NCBI GenBank assembly: GCA_029706075.1
Contig: JAINUG010000130.1
Location: 1,034,383-1,098,382 of the forward strand
Direction of reading: 5' to 3'
DNA length: 64,000 nucleotides
From: Aldrovandia affinis
Taxonomy: Eukaryota > Chordata > Actinopteri > Notacanthiformes > Halosauridae
Both the position numbers and the translations under genes were made by a program. Positions 34,260-49,126 of the stretch are shown in pieces (position 1 is the first letter of the stretch; each line of letters opens with the position of its first letter). The notes under the pieces are model-generated. The model saw nothing but the letters and a program-made list of their open reading frames with translations. It did no database searches and was not told where the DNA came from.

Positions 34260-37200
34260 GTTACTTCTGCACTGAATAAACTAGTAATAGACTAGCTGTT
34301 GAACCCAGCTCAGAAAAAACAGTACAGCCGCATGAGAACATCAATCATCAAATTCAACCGTCAACAGGTGTGTTTTTTCCGCTTTCGCTGAAAGCGTTGT
34401 GCCTTTGCTGTGAGGTTCCTCCTTGTTATTGCAATTTCATGCATGTATGCTTTGATCGCATACTGTAACCCTTGCTGCCTACATCTTGCTGCCTAAGGCT
34501 ACTTTTACTACAAAAAAATGATTGGCTATTTCCTGAGGTAACTCACTCAGAATGGAAATTCACCTGTGGCTATTTCTAAATCTGTCAAAATTATACAATA
34601 GCTTGACCTGGATCTCAACAGTAACTACAGGGGGGGGGGGACTTGACAATCGGTCAATTAGGAGTGTGTAAATATAAGGATCAAAATAGGCCTGTCACCT
34701 GAATACTCTAAATTAATATGTTAAAGTCAGCAGACCCTGGAACCGTGCACCTGCTTGGTTACTGTAAACACAATGAAGAAATGTTTACTGTTCTGAACAG
34801 TTTTTTTATTAACCTCATTCACTACATGATTTTCACCCCCAAGATTGCATACTTTTAGCAGCAGTGTGGTTCGCCTCACCACTACCAAGACTTTGCGCCC
34901 AAGGTAATTGAAATTCCGAGTGCTGCTTTTCCGTTTCGATTTAAGTTAACAGGTCACTTTTCTCCCAATATCGTAGAAGGACATTTTCATCCGATATTTT
35001 CTACATTCAGCAATGTGTGAAAATAAGAGGCTCTCGGAACATTAAGCCATGCTACACTCAGCTGAACTGAGCATTTCCCAGCATGCTGTGGTGTACAAAA
35101 AGAACTGCATAATCGTCTTCTCCAAACCATGAGCTCACTCATTGGGTTTACTGCTACGAGAGTCATTGTGTCATCCGGCTCTGTTTTCATTGTTGCATCA
35201 GGGATCAAGCATGTTTTGCCAAGTCTTAGAAAATCTGTTTGTGCCAGTCTCTTTTCCCCTATGGCAGTGAGTGATGCTTTCTGGCAGTGAGTGATGTTAA
35301 TAATAGCCACAGGTAAGGTTTAGAGATGGGAAAGCAATGAATGAGGCGTCTTGTCAAATTCAATCAACAGCAAACACTCAGAATCAATGAGTTTGGAAAA
35401 TATGCTGCTAGTTGTCTTGATTTATATGTTTAAAATGACATTTTTTAATTTTAATTTTCTGAGATGTGATGCATTGCCTGTTATTAATTTATGCATAGTC
35501 ATATTACTTTATGGTTTGTGCTTCCCATAAATATTGATTCAGTTTATGTTTCTATAGGCTATTTATTTATAGGCAAATTTATTCAAATTAGTTTTTGTTT
35601 ATACAAAAATCCCCCATTGTATATGAAGGCAAGCAAAGGACGTCCTTTTGCACAACATATTGCTGTACTTATCAATCAGTTTTTTTGTTATGTGTGTGTG
35701 TGTGTGTGCACATGTGTGTTTATGCATATACAATACACGTAGGCAGGCTGTGAATTCAGAATAAATTAGACAATGCCACCAAAAGAGGTGGCATTCCTGG
35801 GATTCAATGTGAAGTGTTGCAGGAGGATAGTAACTGAATTGTGTATACATATTTTTATTTAATTTTTTTACTTTAATGGGATAAGGTGGGGAAGCTGATT
35901 TTAGTAGCAATAAATGGGGAACCCTAAAATGTTTTTTATCATTCTCCCACATGAGAGGTAATATGCAGTAATGTGCCAGCTCCCAAAAGTTCCCAGAACA
36001 CTGAGGTTTGTGTGATGAAGGCAACACGATAAGACAAGAAGATTGCTCAGAAGCAATTAAGTTTAGGTGAGAATTCCCTCTCCACCATGTACCTTAATAT
36101 CTTCTCTTTCTCAGCCTACCCTCAGGAAATCTTGAGTGTAAGTGATAAATCACGCTCATCTTCTAATTGGACTCGTATACAGTACTTAATATTCTAAGAG
36201 GATGCCGTTATAATGCACATATTTGAACCTGGAAAGCTTATATGGGGGTTGGTGCAATATGCTACTGAGAATGATATTAGTTATACTGGTCAACACGTCA
36301 CACATTTTTCTTGCATGGGGTTTTTCAACGGATTCTAGCTAACTTTTGGGTGCTGAATCCAAATCTGGCATTCGTTTTTGCCTATCACATCAGGTTTTTG
36401 AACTATGGAAAATCATTATTTTTGAGAAAACAGCAATTTTACACTCGAAGTTGAAAAACACTGTTGCATTAGAAGATCGATAGATGCAAAAATGTTTACA
36501 ATGAAAGGTGCCTACTTCAATTACAATATTTAATTGTAAAACTTAGATTAGGTAGAGTCTTAACCAGCTGCAAATCACATAAACAAAGACTTAAAACATT
36601 AGTAAAATTATTTTAAGGCCCTAAATGAAGTAGTTTTGGTGAGAATTATCCCCACCAAGATTTCCAGACTGGATGGTCAACTTTTGTAAAATCCATGAAT
36701 ATGAAGCATAGATAGCACAAAAACTTGATGTGATAGAGCAAATCTGATAGTACTTTAGTCTATAAACTTTGGATGTTCACAGAAAAATAAATGAATAAAA
36801 TACTTGAAATTACAATCAAATTAAATAACAATTGTAATTTAACATGCCCATTTCACTGGAATTTTTACTAAAATGTTACACTATTTAGAATTTTTGGTGA
36901 AAAAGTAATAGTACTTGAATATGAAATACAGGGACCAAGTATATAGCTGGAATCGCAAAGCTCTCACCAAATCTTAAGGCGCCGCAGGGCTGGTTCATAA
37001 ATCCTTATCACGTTCAGCTATAAACTTTCCTTGGGTTTTATTTTCTCATTGTGCTGCTCAAGGTGCCTTTAGAGAGGGTACAGATTTCTCGCCGTGCACA
37101 CGCTGTACTGCGTGCACAGTGCAGAGAGAATGTGACATAGCTGCGGCAGAAGTGAGCTCAGGCCAGGGAGGACAGATAACAGTGTAACACGAGTCTCTGT

Positions 37201-37330
37201 TGCATTGGAATGCCGCACGTGTGCTGTTTAGGTTTCAGAGTGGCATGCCCATCCACACTCCTTGTAAAAAGGAGTCCACAGGATTTCCCCGCACCTGCTC
37301 TGCACTTGTTGTTTTCTATTAGTCTTCAAT
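34260..37330. other. AT-rich single-copy DNA, no gene
   Basis: Contains a G11-type run near 34630-34640 and a short (TG)n at about 35692-35708. The open frames are short. No repeat family was recognised. Confidence 0.45.
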
Positions 37331-37334
37331 CTAT

Positions 37335-38208
37335 CAGGCCCAGTTTCCCATTATTTTGGCCACCCTGGCTGGAAGAAGAGATCTCAGTGACTTTGAAAGA
37401 GGGGTGATTGCTGGGGCACGTTTCGCATGACCTTCAGTGACGAAGACTGCTCAACTTGCTGATGTTTCACAAGGAACAGTAGCTAAGGTGATGTTGGCAT
37501 GGATGTCTGAGGGAAAGACATAATCTACTAGGGCAACTGTGGTCGAAATACTCCTCGATTGTGATGTCCGTGCATTGGTTTGAGATGAGCGACTCTTAAT
37601 CAGTTGACTGCAAATATCAATCTAGGGCGTGAGCAGGAAGTATCATCAAGGACAGTCCGTCGAGAACTTCACAGAGAGAGATACCATGGTCGGGTTGCAG
37701 TGCATAAAGTCCTTATTACACATAAACATGCATTTTTGTGAAAGAATACAACAACACAGGCAGTAGTCTACTGAGCAGTGGAAAGGAGTCATATGGTCTG
37801 ATGTGTCATCCTTCACCCTGTTCTCAACAAGCGGACGAGTGCGTAGGTGGCGCATGTCAAAAGAAACCTACAGGCCTGAGTGCAGATGGGGAGAGTTCGC
37901 CAGTATACATATCCTCACCTTTTCACCTAAAGATAATGAAGCAGCATTCAGACAAACGGTAGCATACATGTTAAATATGCAACACTTAATTACCATTACA
38001 ATTTAATTTGTTTTGAGCTGCCGCACCGCTGAGAATAGGGCAACGTTAATCTGACTATGTGACAACAGTCACTGCCATGATATGCTTATAAATTGGTTCA
38101 AATTACCAGGCTGTGGATTTTGTGACAAAAAGCAGTTGCCATCCATTTTTATGAATAACCCCTCTCATAGCAAATAATTGATTTCCTTTATTTTGGCAAT
38201 TACCTGCA
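37335..38208 (+). mobile_element. Decayed Tc1-like transposon, copy 2
   Basis: The transposase region is recognisable from GTGACTTTGAAAGAGGGGTG (37385) through AGTCATATGGTCTGATG (37786) and CACCCTGTTCTCAACAAG. The right inverted end TTTATTTTGGCAATTACCTG lies at 38187-38206. Fragments such as SSFTLFSTSGRV and YRPEC can be read in short frames (37803-37890), which places them in the DDE catalytic region of Tc1 transposases. Frame shifts break the frame, and about 300 bp before the right end (37890-38180) are unrelated to the family, so the rest of the catalytic domain is lost. The left end is missing. Inactive. Confidence 0.85.
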
Positions 38209-38209
38209 T

Positions 38210-41200
38210 ATTGACTGTGATTAACTCAAAAATGTATTTAGACAGATAACCTTGATCACTATACCTCAGCAATCATTATAATTAAGGCATGAATTTTCAC
38301 CACCTCTCTCAAGAAGCTGCAGTTCTTTTTTAATCCTGATGGTGTCGCTGTAGGTACTCTATTTTCAGTAATTACTCAAATTAACATGACCAATTATACA
38401 ATTAAGTACCAATCTGAGTGCTGGTGCAAGGGCACAAGTCTACAAATAGATGTTTCAGAGAGGGGAATTTCCATGTCAGTTTCTTTGCTCCAGGACGGGC
38501 ATGATATACCCTACAGAAGTGTCAACAGACATATTTTCACAATTGAAAGCAGTAGCCTACTTACAAATCAATCAGTATGATTACGTGTGGGTGTGTGCAG
38601 CGCCAACTGCAGACTGGTCTACTACACTGCAAGATGCTCCTCATTTGTGGTAACTGAATAATTACTTGGGATCGGTAATGCATTGATTGCTTAACAAGTA
38701 GCTTGAGAAAATCCTCCATCGACCTTTTGGTGCTGGAGGATGGAACTGCAGGTTCCTGACAGAGATTGTGAAAAACGCATGCCCTTAACAATAATGAATA
38801 ATGAATAACAACAACAACAACAAAAAGGTTCCAGAAAAATATATCATCAAGTTTTTGAGCACAATTAATGTAATCCGTATCTTTGCTTCATGTGATAATT
38901 TTCCATGATGTCTGAATCAAAGTTGCCAGACTTCCTGCTGATACACTCTGGAAATGTATGTCTTGATTTAAGTTTACAGAGTGCATAGCATGCTTGTATC
39001 TGTCTGTGATGTGGGTGTTGATGATTAACTAAGGCCAAATCACTATAAATTTGTGTGTGTATAAATCTGCTCTGCCGATGCCCATATCCAGGGTTACTAC
39101 ATGTATTTTTCATACTGCCCATTAACACAGCTGGATATTGACTGAAGGATTTCAGTTTGATTATTGTTTAAAGCAACATTCTGCTTACCAGCCTAGCACC
39201 TTACCCACTGTGCCACCCTGCTATCTTACTTTCCCTGTAGTAGAAACAACAGTCAGTGCATGCCTTGGAGAAGAAGAGAGGATAGCGTCTCTGTGGGAGT
39301 TTTCTGTCTGTGCCAAGACACAATATTTGAGCCTTTGTTTGGTCTGTCGCCTAGGTGTTTGCAGTGGTAGACAAGTCCCCTGGCAGGCAACGCCTCTCCC
39401 GGCAGACATCTCTTGATGGCCCGATGCCGCATTTGTAAATGTAATCCAGAATTGTTTGTCCTCTCAGAATGCAACAGTATTTCCCAGTGGAAATCCACTA
39501 TATAAAACTAGACGGTATTGCAAACAATTTCATCCAAAGGAACAAAACATCGAAATATTTATAAATAGCAAAAAACTTAAAAAGGTTACTTCGAGGATAC
39601 AAAATTTGAAAGCATCCAGTAAAAAGTTGTATTTTCACACCATCTCAGAGTAGTAAAATATGTCATTGGGGTATTGAAAGACCAAATCTTTCCCTATCAG
39701 AACAGGATAGTAATAGTATATGATTACTATCCAGTTTGATACTGTCACGTGACCTGCAGGGATTTAAACTTTTACTTCAATCGTTATCCTCAAGGTGTCT
39801 CTGTAGGCAGTCAATCGGCACAATAACATTACTAATTATGCAATTAGTGGCTGTTATGAAAGCAATGAGTTTACCTAATGTGGTGAGGGTGAAAGAAAGG
39901 AAAGATAAAATGGATGGAATGTCAGATATGGAAAGCATGTCTTTGAGCAAATGAGTGGTATCCGCCTGGTACCCTGCATGTAGACGGATTTAACACAACT
40001 AGCACAACTAGCAATTTAACAATAAACCTGCAAAAAAGAACAATAGATAAACATTCACAAATAAAAAAGCAACAGCAAATGTCTGAGTTTAACGCCGAGG
40101 GGGTAATCATTTGTCAGCAGCGGAAAAGAGGGCCTTGAGTGGCTGACTTTGACAGACGCATTCTTAAACTCAAATATTCCATTAGACAAGTGGATAATCC
40201 CAAATAATGCAATATGCAGGCAAATGTGCTACATGGAGAATCTAAGGAACGCAACTGCAAAGCAATAGACTCCCTCCTGAGACCTGTAAAGTAAGGTGTG
40301 TATCGTACCATTAGTACTTACATTTCTATCTGAGATTTGATGTGTCTAAAAGTTCAATGAGGTTACAGAGAAACTCACAATATATTTCAACCCTCTTCAA
40401 CTGTAAACTAAACTGTGTGTTTTTCATCCAATTCAATTTCTACAGGCTGTTAGGATTTCTGACCCCAAGCAAGTTTGCAGCCTCGATGCGACAATCCTCC
40501 CACTAGACTCGATTCCAGGTTTTGACAAGAATTGTAGATCCGAGCTGGGCAATTACAAATTATTTACCCAAGAAAACAACCGCAATATCACTAGAGGAAT
40601 ACTGGGATAAACCTGAAAAACATTCACAAATCTTACACAGAAGGCATTTTTCAATACAATACAATAACCAATTCTGTCGATGCAGAAAGACATGTGTCGG
40701 ACATGTTTTCACCAAGAATCGTCAGTCAATGACAGAGGAGACTGTAAAACAACTGACCATGATTCAATTTAATCAAAGAGTTTTGAACCATACATTTTCA
40801 TTTGATCTGTGTCGCCTTTATGACATTCACCATTTTTCATTTAAGTCATTTTGTAACAGCCTATCCTTGCTGCAAACTATCTTACTATTATTAATACTAT
40901 GACACTATTTCCGTGCAGGTTGAATATTATATAATTTCATTCTTTTTTAAATGTGTGCAGGCTATTTCACACAGCTTGCTACAGACTGTAGCATGTCTGC
41001 GATTGAACAAGTGACAGTGTGGAATGTAAACATTGCTGTCAATAATCATCTGTGCTTAATTAGTGGAAATTAATTTATCAGCGTAGGTGAATGGGATGGT
41101 GCAATTTGATTAATAGTTTGACACATGGCTTAAAAAAGGCTACTATTGACCTCTTATTGGCAGATGGCTGTACATGGGATGAAATAAGTCCAGCCGGAAT

Positions 41201-41900
41201 TGTCACAGAATGGTGGCACTATATATGATGCCTAAAATGTCAAATAGAAAACATCCATATATACAATATTCATACTGATTATTTTACACGATAGTAAAAA
41301 TGGAAATGACTGCAAGTTTATGCCTGTATTATTCCAAGCAAGCCTTTCCTGAATTTTCCTTAACATCAGTTTCGATTTAATGCCAGTCCCCTCTACTACA
41401 TATGACAATGGTTCTACCATATCACTGCATCATTAGTGGAAGGAGCTTGAACAAGGGATGATACAATCATGGGTAATGGTTGAAACCCATTTGTGCGTCA
41501 TACAAAATTATGCTCAATAAGTCTTATAATTGTCAGTATGGAGAAAAAATTATGTTGCTGTGAATGAGGACTGTGAATTCATAACTCAATTTTCCACTGA
41601 CAAATTGCACTATAATTTAGTGTCACGAGACAGCAACACAGTCAGGAATTAATCAAAAGCTTTAACACAGATGTATAATTCAGCATCTACCTTTTGAAAA
41701 CTAATCAAACTCAGATTACTGTGATCATAATTAAAATGTAATTAAACTATTAATTGAATCATTAATCGTAAAAAGCAATGCAATCCCAGTAATCCAGATA
41801 ATCCATAACACCAACCCCCTATCCACCATATCATCTTGTCCTGAAATGTATTTCTTGAGCTTTTTATGGCCTCTGGTGTAAAACATGCTTTGGTCAGCTC
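38210..41900. other. Mostly single-copy DNA, no gene
   Basis: A small minus-strand SINE head-like stretch (39182-39225, CAGCCTAGCACCTTACCCAC) is the only repeat recognised. A 126-codon plus-strand frame (40522-40902) shows no domain. Nothing else was identified. Confidence 0.4.
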
Positions 41901-41902
41901 TG

Positions 41903-42006
<104 letters not shown>

Positions 42007-42009
42007 ACA

Positions 42010-42410
42010 TGTTTATGCCTCTGTCTGTGTTGTCGTGTGTCCACAGTGCCATACTTATGATTCATTGTGGTAATTAAAATGTCTCATTTGCGAAGCCACA
42101 TGCACATTGATAGAAACACAATCAATGAAGGCATTAGGCTCACTGTCGTTAAATTCCAAACGTGTGAGCACTTTCTTAATGACCGCAGAACATGAATCAT
42201 TCAAAGAAATGTTTGTGGACAAGCCATACCTTCAGGAAAGAGAAACTGGAAATTGCCCATAGCCGCAAACCCATTTCCCCCCACCACCCCTCCCACCCTC
42301 CCACCCGGGAAAAAATGTGTTCAAACACTCATATCAACAAAAGGGATAATTAATCCTGTCATTTAGTGTTCCTTTGGAATCCCCCTAATCCTATTAATGT
42401 CACTCGTTGT
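42010..42410. other. No gene recognised
   Basis: Single-copy DNA with a C-rich patch near 42275-42307. Confidence 0.4.
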
Positions 42411-42419
42411 ATATTTAAG

Positions 42420-42980
42420 GGAACAAACACAGAGTGCACTGCTTGGAAGTCCTGGTTCATGCCAACATCTTCATGGAGTGGATTACTCTGACCTCTGATT
42501 CACACATTAATATGGAAGGCACATGGCCAAAGCGTTGCCTTTCTACGCAGTTTCCTCGCCGACTGACTTACTAATAAGCATCTGCGCATTACCCCCGAGT
42601 TGGCAAAGTGCTTCTTGTGTTCGGTTATGATGAAAAACGGTAGCGTGGCATGATCTTCGGAGCTTTCAAGCACTAAAGTGTCACAGATAGTGCACCATGC
42701 CATATTATCACGGCATGTTTTTAATGAAATGTATTTTCGAGGTCACCGTGAGTTTGCTCATTGACTGCATTTGACAAAAGGTCCTGAGGAAAAAAGTTGT
42801 TCGCTTTTCACAGTCGCGTCAGTCAAACGGAATCGTGAAACTGACTCCGCAGCAGCTTTGATCATGGTTCAGAAGAACAACATGTCAGGGAACAACCCCA
42901 AAGAGAACTGATGCAACATTTGTTCCGCAGTGGCTGTTGCATTTGCATTTTACAGTTGAAGTTTGATTCCAGAATTTCCC
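42420..42980. promoter_or_regulatory. Candidate conserved non-coding block
   Basis: Repeat-free sequence of balanced composition with an octamer-like ATTTGCAT (42949-42956), ATTAATATGG (about 42507) and TTTGATCATGG (42856). No open frame dominates. Proposed as an enhancer from texture and motifs only. Confidence 0.25.
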
Positions 42981-42989
42981 TTTCTGATA

Positions 42990-44920
42990 TAAATACATCC
43001 TGTTACATTCTTGCCTTGCCAATATTCAGGTACCCCATGGTGGTACGCTCGCCCCAATTCATTTGCATCGGTGCCAAGTGAAAAGGGAAAACATTGTACA
43101 TTTAAAGCCATGTTGGATGCTTCAACTACAAGGTCACTAAACTGGCACCCATTGCAAATGAATGTGAATGAACATAGCCTATGGAATCACTTGTGTGAGC
43201 AATCAGGAGGGCAAACAGTGAATAACTTAGGAGTCTCGTATCACACGAAAAGAGGAGAAAATGCAATCTCATTATAGGCAAGCAAGCCAAAAGTGTTCAT
43301 TTATTGATGAGGTTTACATGCAGTCTGATTTATGCACCCTGATGACTTATTCATGAGCTATTATATATCCACCCATGGGGAGATCCAGCCTGCCATTCCA
43401 TCCAGTCCAGATGTTCAGAAATATGTACCTTAAGGGGGCAATCCATAAGGACAGACTGTGAATGCATTTAGCTTTGGTCTGTGAGGGACACTTCTGAAAG
43501 GATACTCTAGTAGATACCTTGGTGACAACGGAATATGTGTGTGTGCCATGTCAGTTATCTCCATGTATGTGTGTACTCAAGATACTATGTTTGATGAAAA
43601 ATAGATTTTTGGGAAGGCACTGATTTGAGATTCATTGTAGCAAATCTGACATGACTGCGCTTTTTTCCCCCCCTACCACCCACCAATCTAAATTCCCAGG
43701 CTACAACTGGACAACAAACACATAATAAGTGATATTAAGGAGATAACATCTTGAGCAAATGATAAAATGTACAACAACTCCTTTGGAAAGTGTTGCATCC
43801 TGTCATCTCATCTAACACAGATCAGAGAAATCTAGTCATGCTTGACAACAGCCAATATTGAAGTTCAGTGGCAATATGCTTCGTCTATGCATGTGAGAAA
43901 TATCTTTTAAGAAGTGTGCTTTTAGTTGGATTGCTTGTGTCTGACACAACATTTTTGTTTTATTCAGTGACTTCCACACTCATAACAGTGTGAAGAATTT
44001 AAAACACGGACCACATATGCGTACGCTCCTAATGTAGCTTTTGTTTACAAATCTTATGCATGAGAGAAATAGTGAATCGTGTAATCCTCCCACTTTCGGT
44101 TTATGCCCATTCACATTGTAGGGTTCTAAAAAAACATGGCATTTATAAAAAATCCAGCTGTACAATCTAGGCATGTACTCCCTCTATGTTAGTGCTGTAC
44201 ATCAGTCTTCAGGAGATGGTGGTATACTGTATGGGTTTATCCTTTAATTAATTAATGTGTCCTCATTTACTCTTTTCTGTGAATGCACTAATATGCTTTG
44301 TCTAATCTCCTACAAGCATAAAGGAAGAATAGACACTTCTCATATCACCACTTGAATATTCTCTGTTGATAAGACATGTTTTTGTGCAATGGTGAATTAA
44401 AACAGTGTATAAGATCATAATCCTTCCAGGCAGATATCCTTTATTGACTGACAGCCACCGGATAGCTATTAACACTGCATCATCCATTAATGGGGCACGC
44501 AGCAACACGCTGAAAATAATGTAGTAGAAGATAAGACTGCACGAGACGGAACTGGGCTCTCTGTATTACCGATCATGTTAAATGGGGAGTAATACTCAGT
44601 TAACATGGAACATCATCACTTTCCTGCGCTATCCGTGCAACATTGCCTTGTTGCTACAACACTGGGGCTGGGATTTTATGTGCTTTATAGGGACATATTT
44701 GTAAAAGTAATGGGAGGCTGGAGCCGTATGTTATTTGGCTGGGTGTTAGGCCTGTAAGAAATGTGTTGCTTTCCCTTCGTTGATTTTGCTGTTAATCTCA
44801 AGAAAACAAAACAGCAATGATTTCCCAACAGACTGGATACAAATTCTAGCAAGCTTAGTATGAAAAAAAAAAAAAATAGGCAAAAGAGAAGTACAGAACA
44901 CCCAGGATGAATCGGTTCAT
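42990..44920. other. No gene recognised
   Basis: Single-copy DNA. An A14 run lies near 44862-44876. No repeats or coding frames were recognised. Confidence 0.4.
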
Positions 44921-44929
44921 TATGCGCTA

Positions 44930-45960
44930 GCACTGTTTATTTATGAATTTATATTCCCTCAGTATGCGATTAATATCTTAATTAACTCCATTACTCATTT
45001 TAATAACGACAGGTTGTTGGCTTTTTATTGTTTCTCGGCAGCGGCTGGCTCGTCCTCAGTGACCTTTCATGTGTGTGTAAGAAAGTGTACGTGGGTACCG
45101 CTTGATTTCAGGTTCTGTTTCTGAATTACTCCACATCCTTTCCTCACCGCCCTCCTCCAAGAAAATGTTAAACATGGGAGAATCAAACTTAAAAATCCTG
45201 GGATAATTTTGCTCGGAATGGCCCACCTCGCTGATGGTTAATTACCCTTGACTGTTCACTGCAATGTAATTAGCAGTCTTCCATTCGAGCAACGGCCCTG
45301 GAATCCTAATAGAGGAAGCTGTTGTGTTAAGTGTTTGACTTTGAGAGATAGGGCGAGTTATTCCATGCTACCTCTGGTGATAAAAAAGGCTTTTAATCTT
45401 CTCATGCCAATAATTTATCGGGAAGGGGAGGTGCCAGGGATAGGGAGCGATTCTGCATTCCAGTGGCTGCAGTGTTTCAGACATTACCGGACACAATCAT
45501 ATTTAATCGTTTAAATCTTTAGAAGCCCCTGTTTCACCATCAACCAATCAACCAATTACCTCCGACAACTGGCCTCCGTTCTAGCGTTTGAGACTTCTCA
45601 GAGTTGGCATAATTCCCAAGCAGCCAAGACGTGGCATGCACATCCAGCGATGAAAAATTGTAGCAATACTTCTGCCACCTGGACCGAGGCCCATAAAGTT
45701 TTACTTCTAACATGGTGTACTTTTGGGGGTTTGTTTTGTTCCGTGCCCACCTTTGGGAGCTAGTGCCGAGCTTTTCGAGTGATGGTGCATTTTATGAGCT
45801 GAAGCCAGGAGGCAGCGACACCGAGAATATCCGGCTGAAAGCGAACTCTGCCAGATGTCTGCCATAAAACGTAGCTAAGGTGAACCACTGAGGCTGCACT
45901 TCTAAGGCAGGGGTTATCCTCACCATACGGGCAAGGCTTCAACAGCAGGTAAGCAGGTAT
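44930..45960. promoter_or_regulatory. Candidate conserved non-coding block, about 1 kb
   Basis: The longest repeat-free, compositionally complex stretch outside the CpG block. It contains GCGATTAATATCTTAATTAA (44966-44985), GGTTAATTACCC (45236-45247), TTTAATCGTTTAAATC and CCAATCAACCAATTA (45544-45558), all rich in homeodomain-like cores. Short frames compete on both strands. Conservation in other fish is the deciding test. Confidence 0.3.
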
Positions 45961-45969
45961 TAACCAAAA

Positions 45970-48700
45970 GGCACATCCCTGGCTGAAAATGAATAAAGAA
46001 CCAATAATTCCCCTTAAAGGAATGGTTGAAACATGATATATTTCATCCTCACCCTAGCTGGGCCTGTTAATATGCCATGGTAGAATTAAAAGAATAACAT
46101 TTTATCCCATTTTATCCCATTTATTTACCCCTCCCTGAAAACATATCCGCTCTACAATTTAGAACGGCTCGACAGCCAATGTAAGCTGTCATACCACCAA
46201 ACTGAACAAAAGACCTTGCTGACAATGTGCATTTTAAAAGAAGAACAACAGTGTCACTCAGTTTTCCCCTTGTTTTGGAAACAAGCTGGCTTGGAGACTG
46301 GAGAAAATTACCACACAGCTTAAAAAAACATGACAAAATATAAACATCTGCGAATGTCTGCAAGCTACAAAACAGCGGAAAATGTGTTCTTTCAGGTGTA
46401 TATAACTGTTTAGAAACTAGTTAAGCAATTATGTCATCCCCAAAAGAAGTTTCAGCAGGACCACTGTATATTTTTTTATTTTTCAAGAGTTATTTAGTGA
46501 AACTAACGTCAAATTTAGAACAAAAATAAGGGCATACGTTGACAATGTTGAAACTAAAGCTGTATTGTTTTAAACATTTAGCACTGCAACCATTTGTGGA
46601 TTTTTGGAAGAAAGAGAAGGTACAGAATTCACAGCAAATATGTTAACACACTATACATTAGAGTATGGATTAGAGCACTGAATTGACTATACCCAAAAAG
46701 GATTTTGTATAACTGATTTTGCCATTGATTCAAATAGAATTAATGGTAGGGTCAATATACATTTTTTATTTTAGAATAACATTAAAAAAATACATTTCCA
46801 GAATTACTCGCCAGTTTGTTCATTCAGAGTTCAGGACCTGGAGGAGTACTGATACTTAATTCCATTTTCCAATTATTTTGTGCATTCAGTGTGACTTGGC
46901 AGGAAACCCAGGAGGCACCGTGGACTTGATTCTTTGTTAAATTCAATTTTACACACTGCATGCTCTAGCTCAGGTTATTGATATGCACCAGGACTTATTT
47001 GCAGGAGAAACAATCACTGTAATTTAAAATGGATTAGTTGTTTATGATTGTTGTGATTAGCAGGTATGCTATGCGAGTTCCGGATTGGCAGGGCATGCCC
47101 CATACCTATACAGCACCAAGAGTTGGACTCGCAATCCTTATCCACATCAAGGATCCTCTGACCTCATATATACACAGAATTCAGATACAACTTCACAAAG
47201 CCACACAATACTTTGCATTTCTTCCTTATCTTCTTCTTCTTCACCTTCTTCTTCTTCTGCAACTTCATCTTCTGCTTCTCTTGAATTTTCCTGGTGATTT
47301 ATATCATTAAAAATGCTCCATGCTGTTGTGTCCTTGCTGTTGTGTACCACTAGGGGTCCCCATAGTTATTAGTAGTAAGAAGTACAATAGAGTATAGTAG
47401 TTGTTATATTCTAGTCAGATACAGGAAGTGAATGAACATGCTGTACTGTACAATATGGATACTATTATATCAGTTATTAAAACTATAAGAATCTCAGTCT
47501 AAATCTGAATACACCACACATGCCCCAAATGATTCATTCTCCCCATTGATCAATATCTTCTTCAAACATAATCTCTTTAGATCGACTTCTACCTTCTTTA
47601 TTTGGTTGTGTTCAATTTGTGTTGTAGGCTACATGAAGAGTGTCGCAATGCTAAACACTAAACTCATTAGCTGGTATGAACTAATTTGCTTGTAGTGACT
47701 GGCAGAAAGCTGCTAGCTAACTAGCTAGCTAAGGTATAGTTTGCTACCCAGCCACCTGATTAGATAATTAGCTGGATACCTTTTCCTTGTTTGTATTGAG
47801 ACATACACTTTGGCATGTTAGTCTGGCTAGCTAATGTTAGCTAGTCTCAACCGATTTGTCAGCTGAACCTGGGTGCTATTTTAATCTCTTCGTTGATAGC
47901 AGTAATATATCTAGATAGCCTACCTGGCTTAGGTTAGCTGGCTACAATCTATGGGTCAGTTATGATAGTGGCAACTTAGTTAGCCACTCACACGGCTTTC
48001 AGTTAGTTCATTACCTTACTGAAAGTTTTAACAACAAAACCGACGCTTTGTCTGCAATAATGGGCTTTCAAGCCCATGAAAAGTAGTAAGACCATGGCTA
48101 AATCAATGTTCGCTAACTTGTTGCTAGGTTCACCGTTTCTAATCGTTGGCCTTAGAGTGCATCAGCAGCACATCCCCTGCATTATGGAAATCAGCAAAGT
48201 ACTGCACTGGGAAACAATCTCTGACAGAAAACATAGATATGAATGTGTAAATTTGCTCTAGAAATAAACAGACACAGCAAGGGGAATAAATCCTTTACCC
48301 GCCGAAGAGAACATCCTGTTTATTTATTAGACACTCTAATAAAATGACATCCAGATGACCAGTGTTGTTGTTTAGAACTTTACAACACAGGTTTACAACA
48401 CACTACCAAGCACACTATCAAGCTTTCCAGTGACATGTGGAATACAAATACAAGACATCCTTGTGGATGTAATCGGAAACTACATTCTCCACAATTAAAG
48501 ATGGCCTTTTATATAATCACACCCGACTGTATTGTATGACCGGATGAATGTAACGTTACATTATAGTATCATAGTATAGACTTAAGGTTGTAATGTGAAG
48601 TATAAATCAACATCATAGCAAGGACTATGGAGTGAGCTATTTTCAAACACAGAATGCAGACCAATTTTAAGTTGTGTTTTTTTCAAATATGCAGAATGCT
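45970..48700. other. No gene recognised
   Basis: AT-rich DNA. A (TTC)n-like pyrimidine tract lies at about 47220-47280 and gives a Ser- or Glu-rich frame. GCTAGCTAACTAGC-like stretches occur near 47712-47732 and 47825-47845. No genes or dispersed repeats identified. Confidence 0.45.
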
Positions 48701-48714
48701 CATGAAATGAGTCC

Positions 48715-49126
48715 ATTGATTTTTTCGCTTGTTTAGCCTTACACCTCAAACTAATGTGCAGACATCATAATGTCAGGAATATGTGCTTCCAACCACAATT
48801 GCCCTATGTTGATGATGAGTTCCATGTTCCATCACCTTAGACACACTTCCTCGTAAAACAAAAGTTCTGCTTTGCATCACTGAAGCTCCTGCCAAACATG
48901 CCCCAACAATCACCCCTCTTTTAAAGTCACTGTGGTCTCATCTTCTAGCCATGCTAACCATAATTATAGGCAACCCAGCATATTTGTATATGACCCTGTG
49001 CATGCTGGGATGTTAATTGCTTAATTATTCAGGAACAGCACCTGTGTGGAAGCACCTGCTTTCTTTCAATAGACTTTGTATCCCTCATTTAGTCAAGTGT
49101 TCCCACTTTTTTGGCCACTATCTGTA
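48715..49126 (-). mobile_element. Decayed Tc1-like transposon, copy 3
   Basis: On the minus strand the element runs from a diverged inverted end (TACAGATAGTGGCCAAAAAA) through TGAGGGATACAAAGTC, AAGCAGGTGCTTCCACACAG and CATCCCAGCATGC into the transposase start (TTTAAAAGAGGGGTGATTGT) and a diverged coding part (TGTTTGGCAGGAGCTTCAGT). It ends before the catalytic region. The orientation is opposite to copies 1 and 2. Its outer end differs from copy 1 (GATAGTGGCC instead of GTAACTGCC), so it may belong to a different subfamily. Confidence 0.8.
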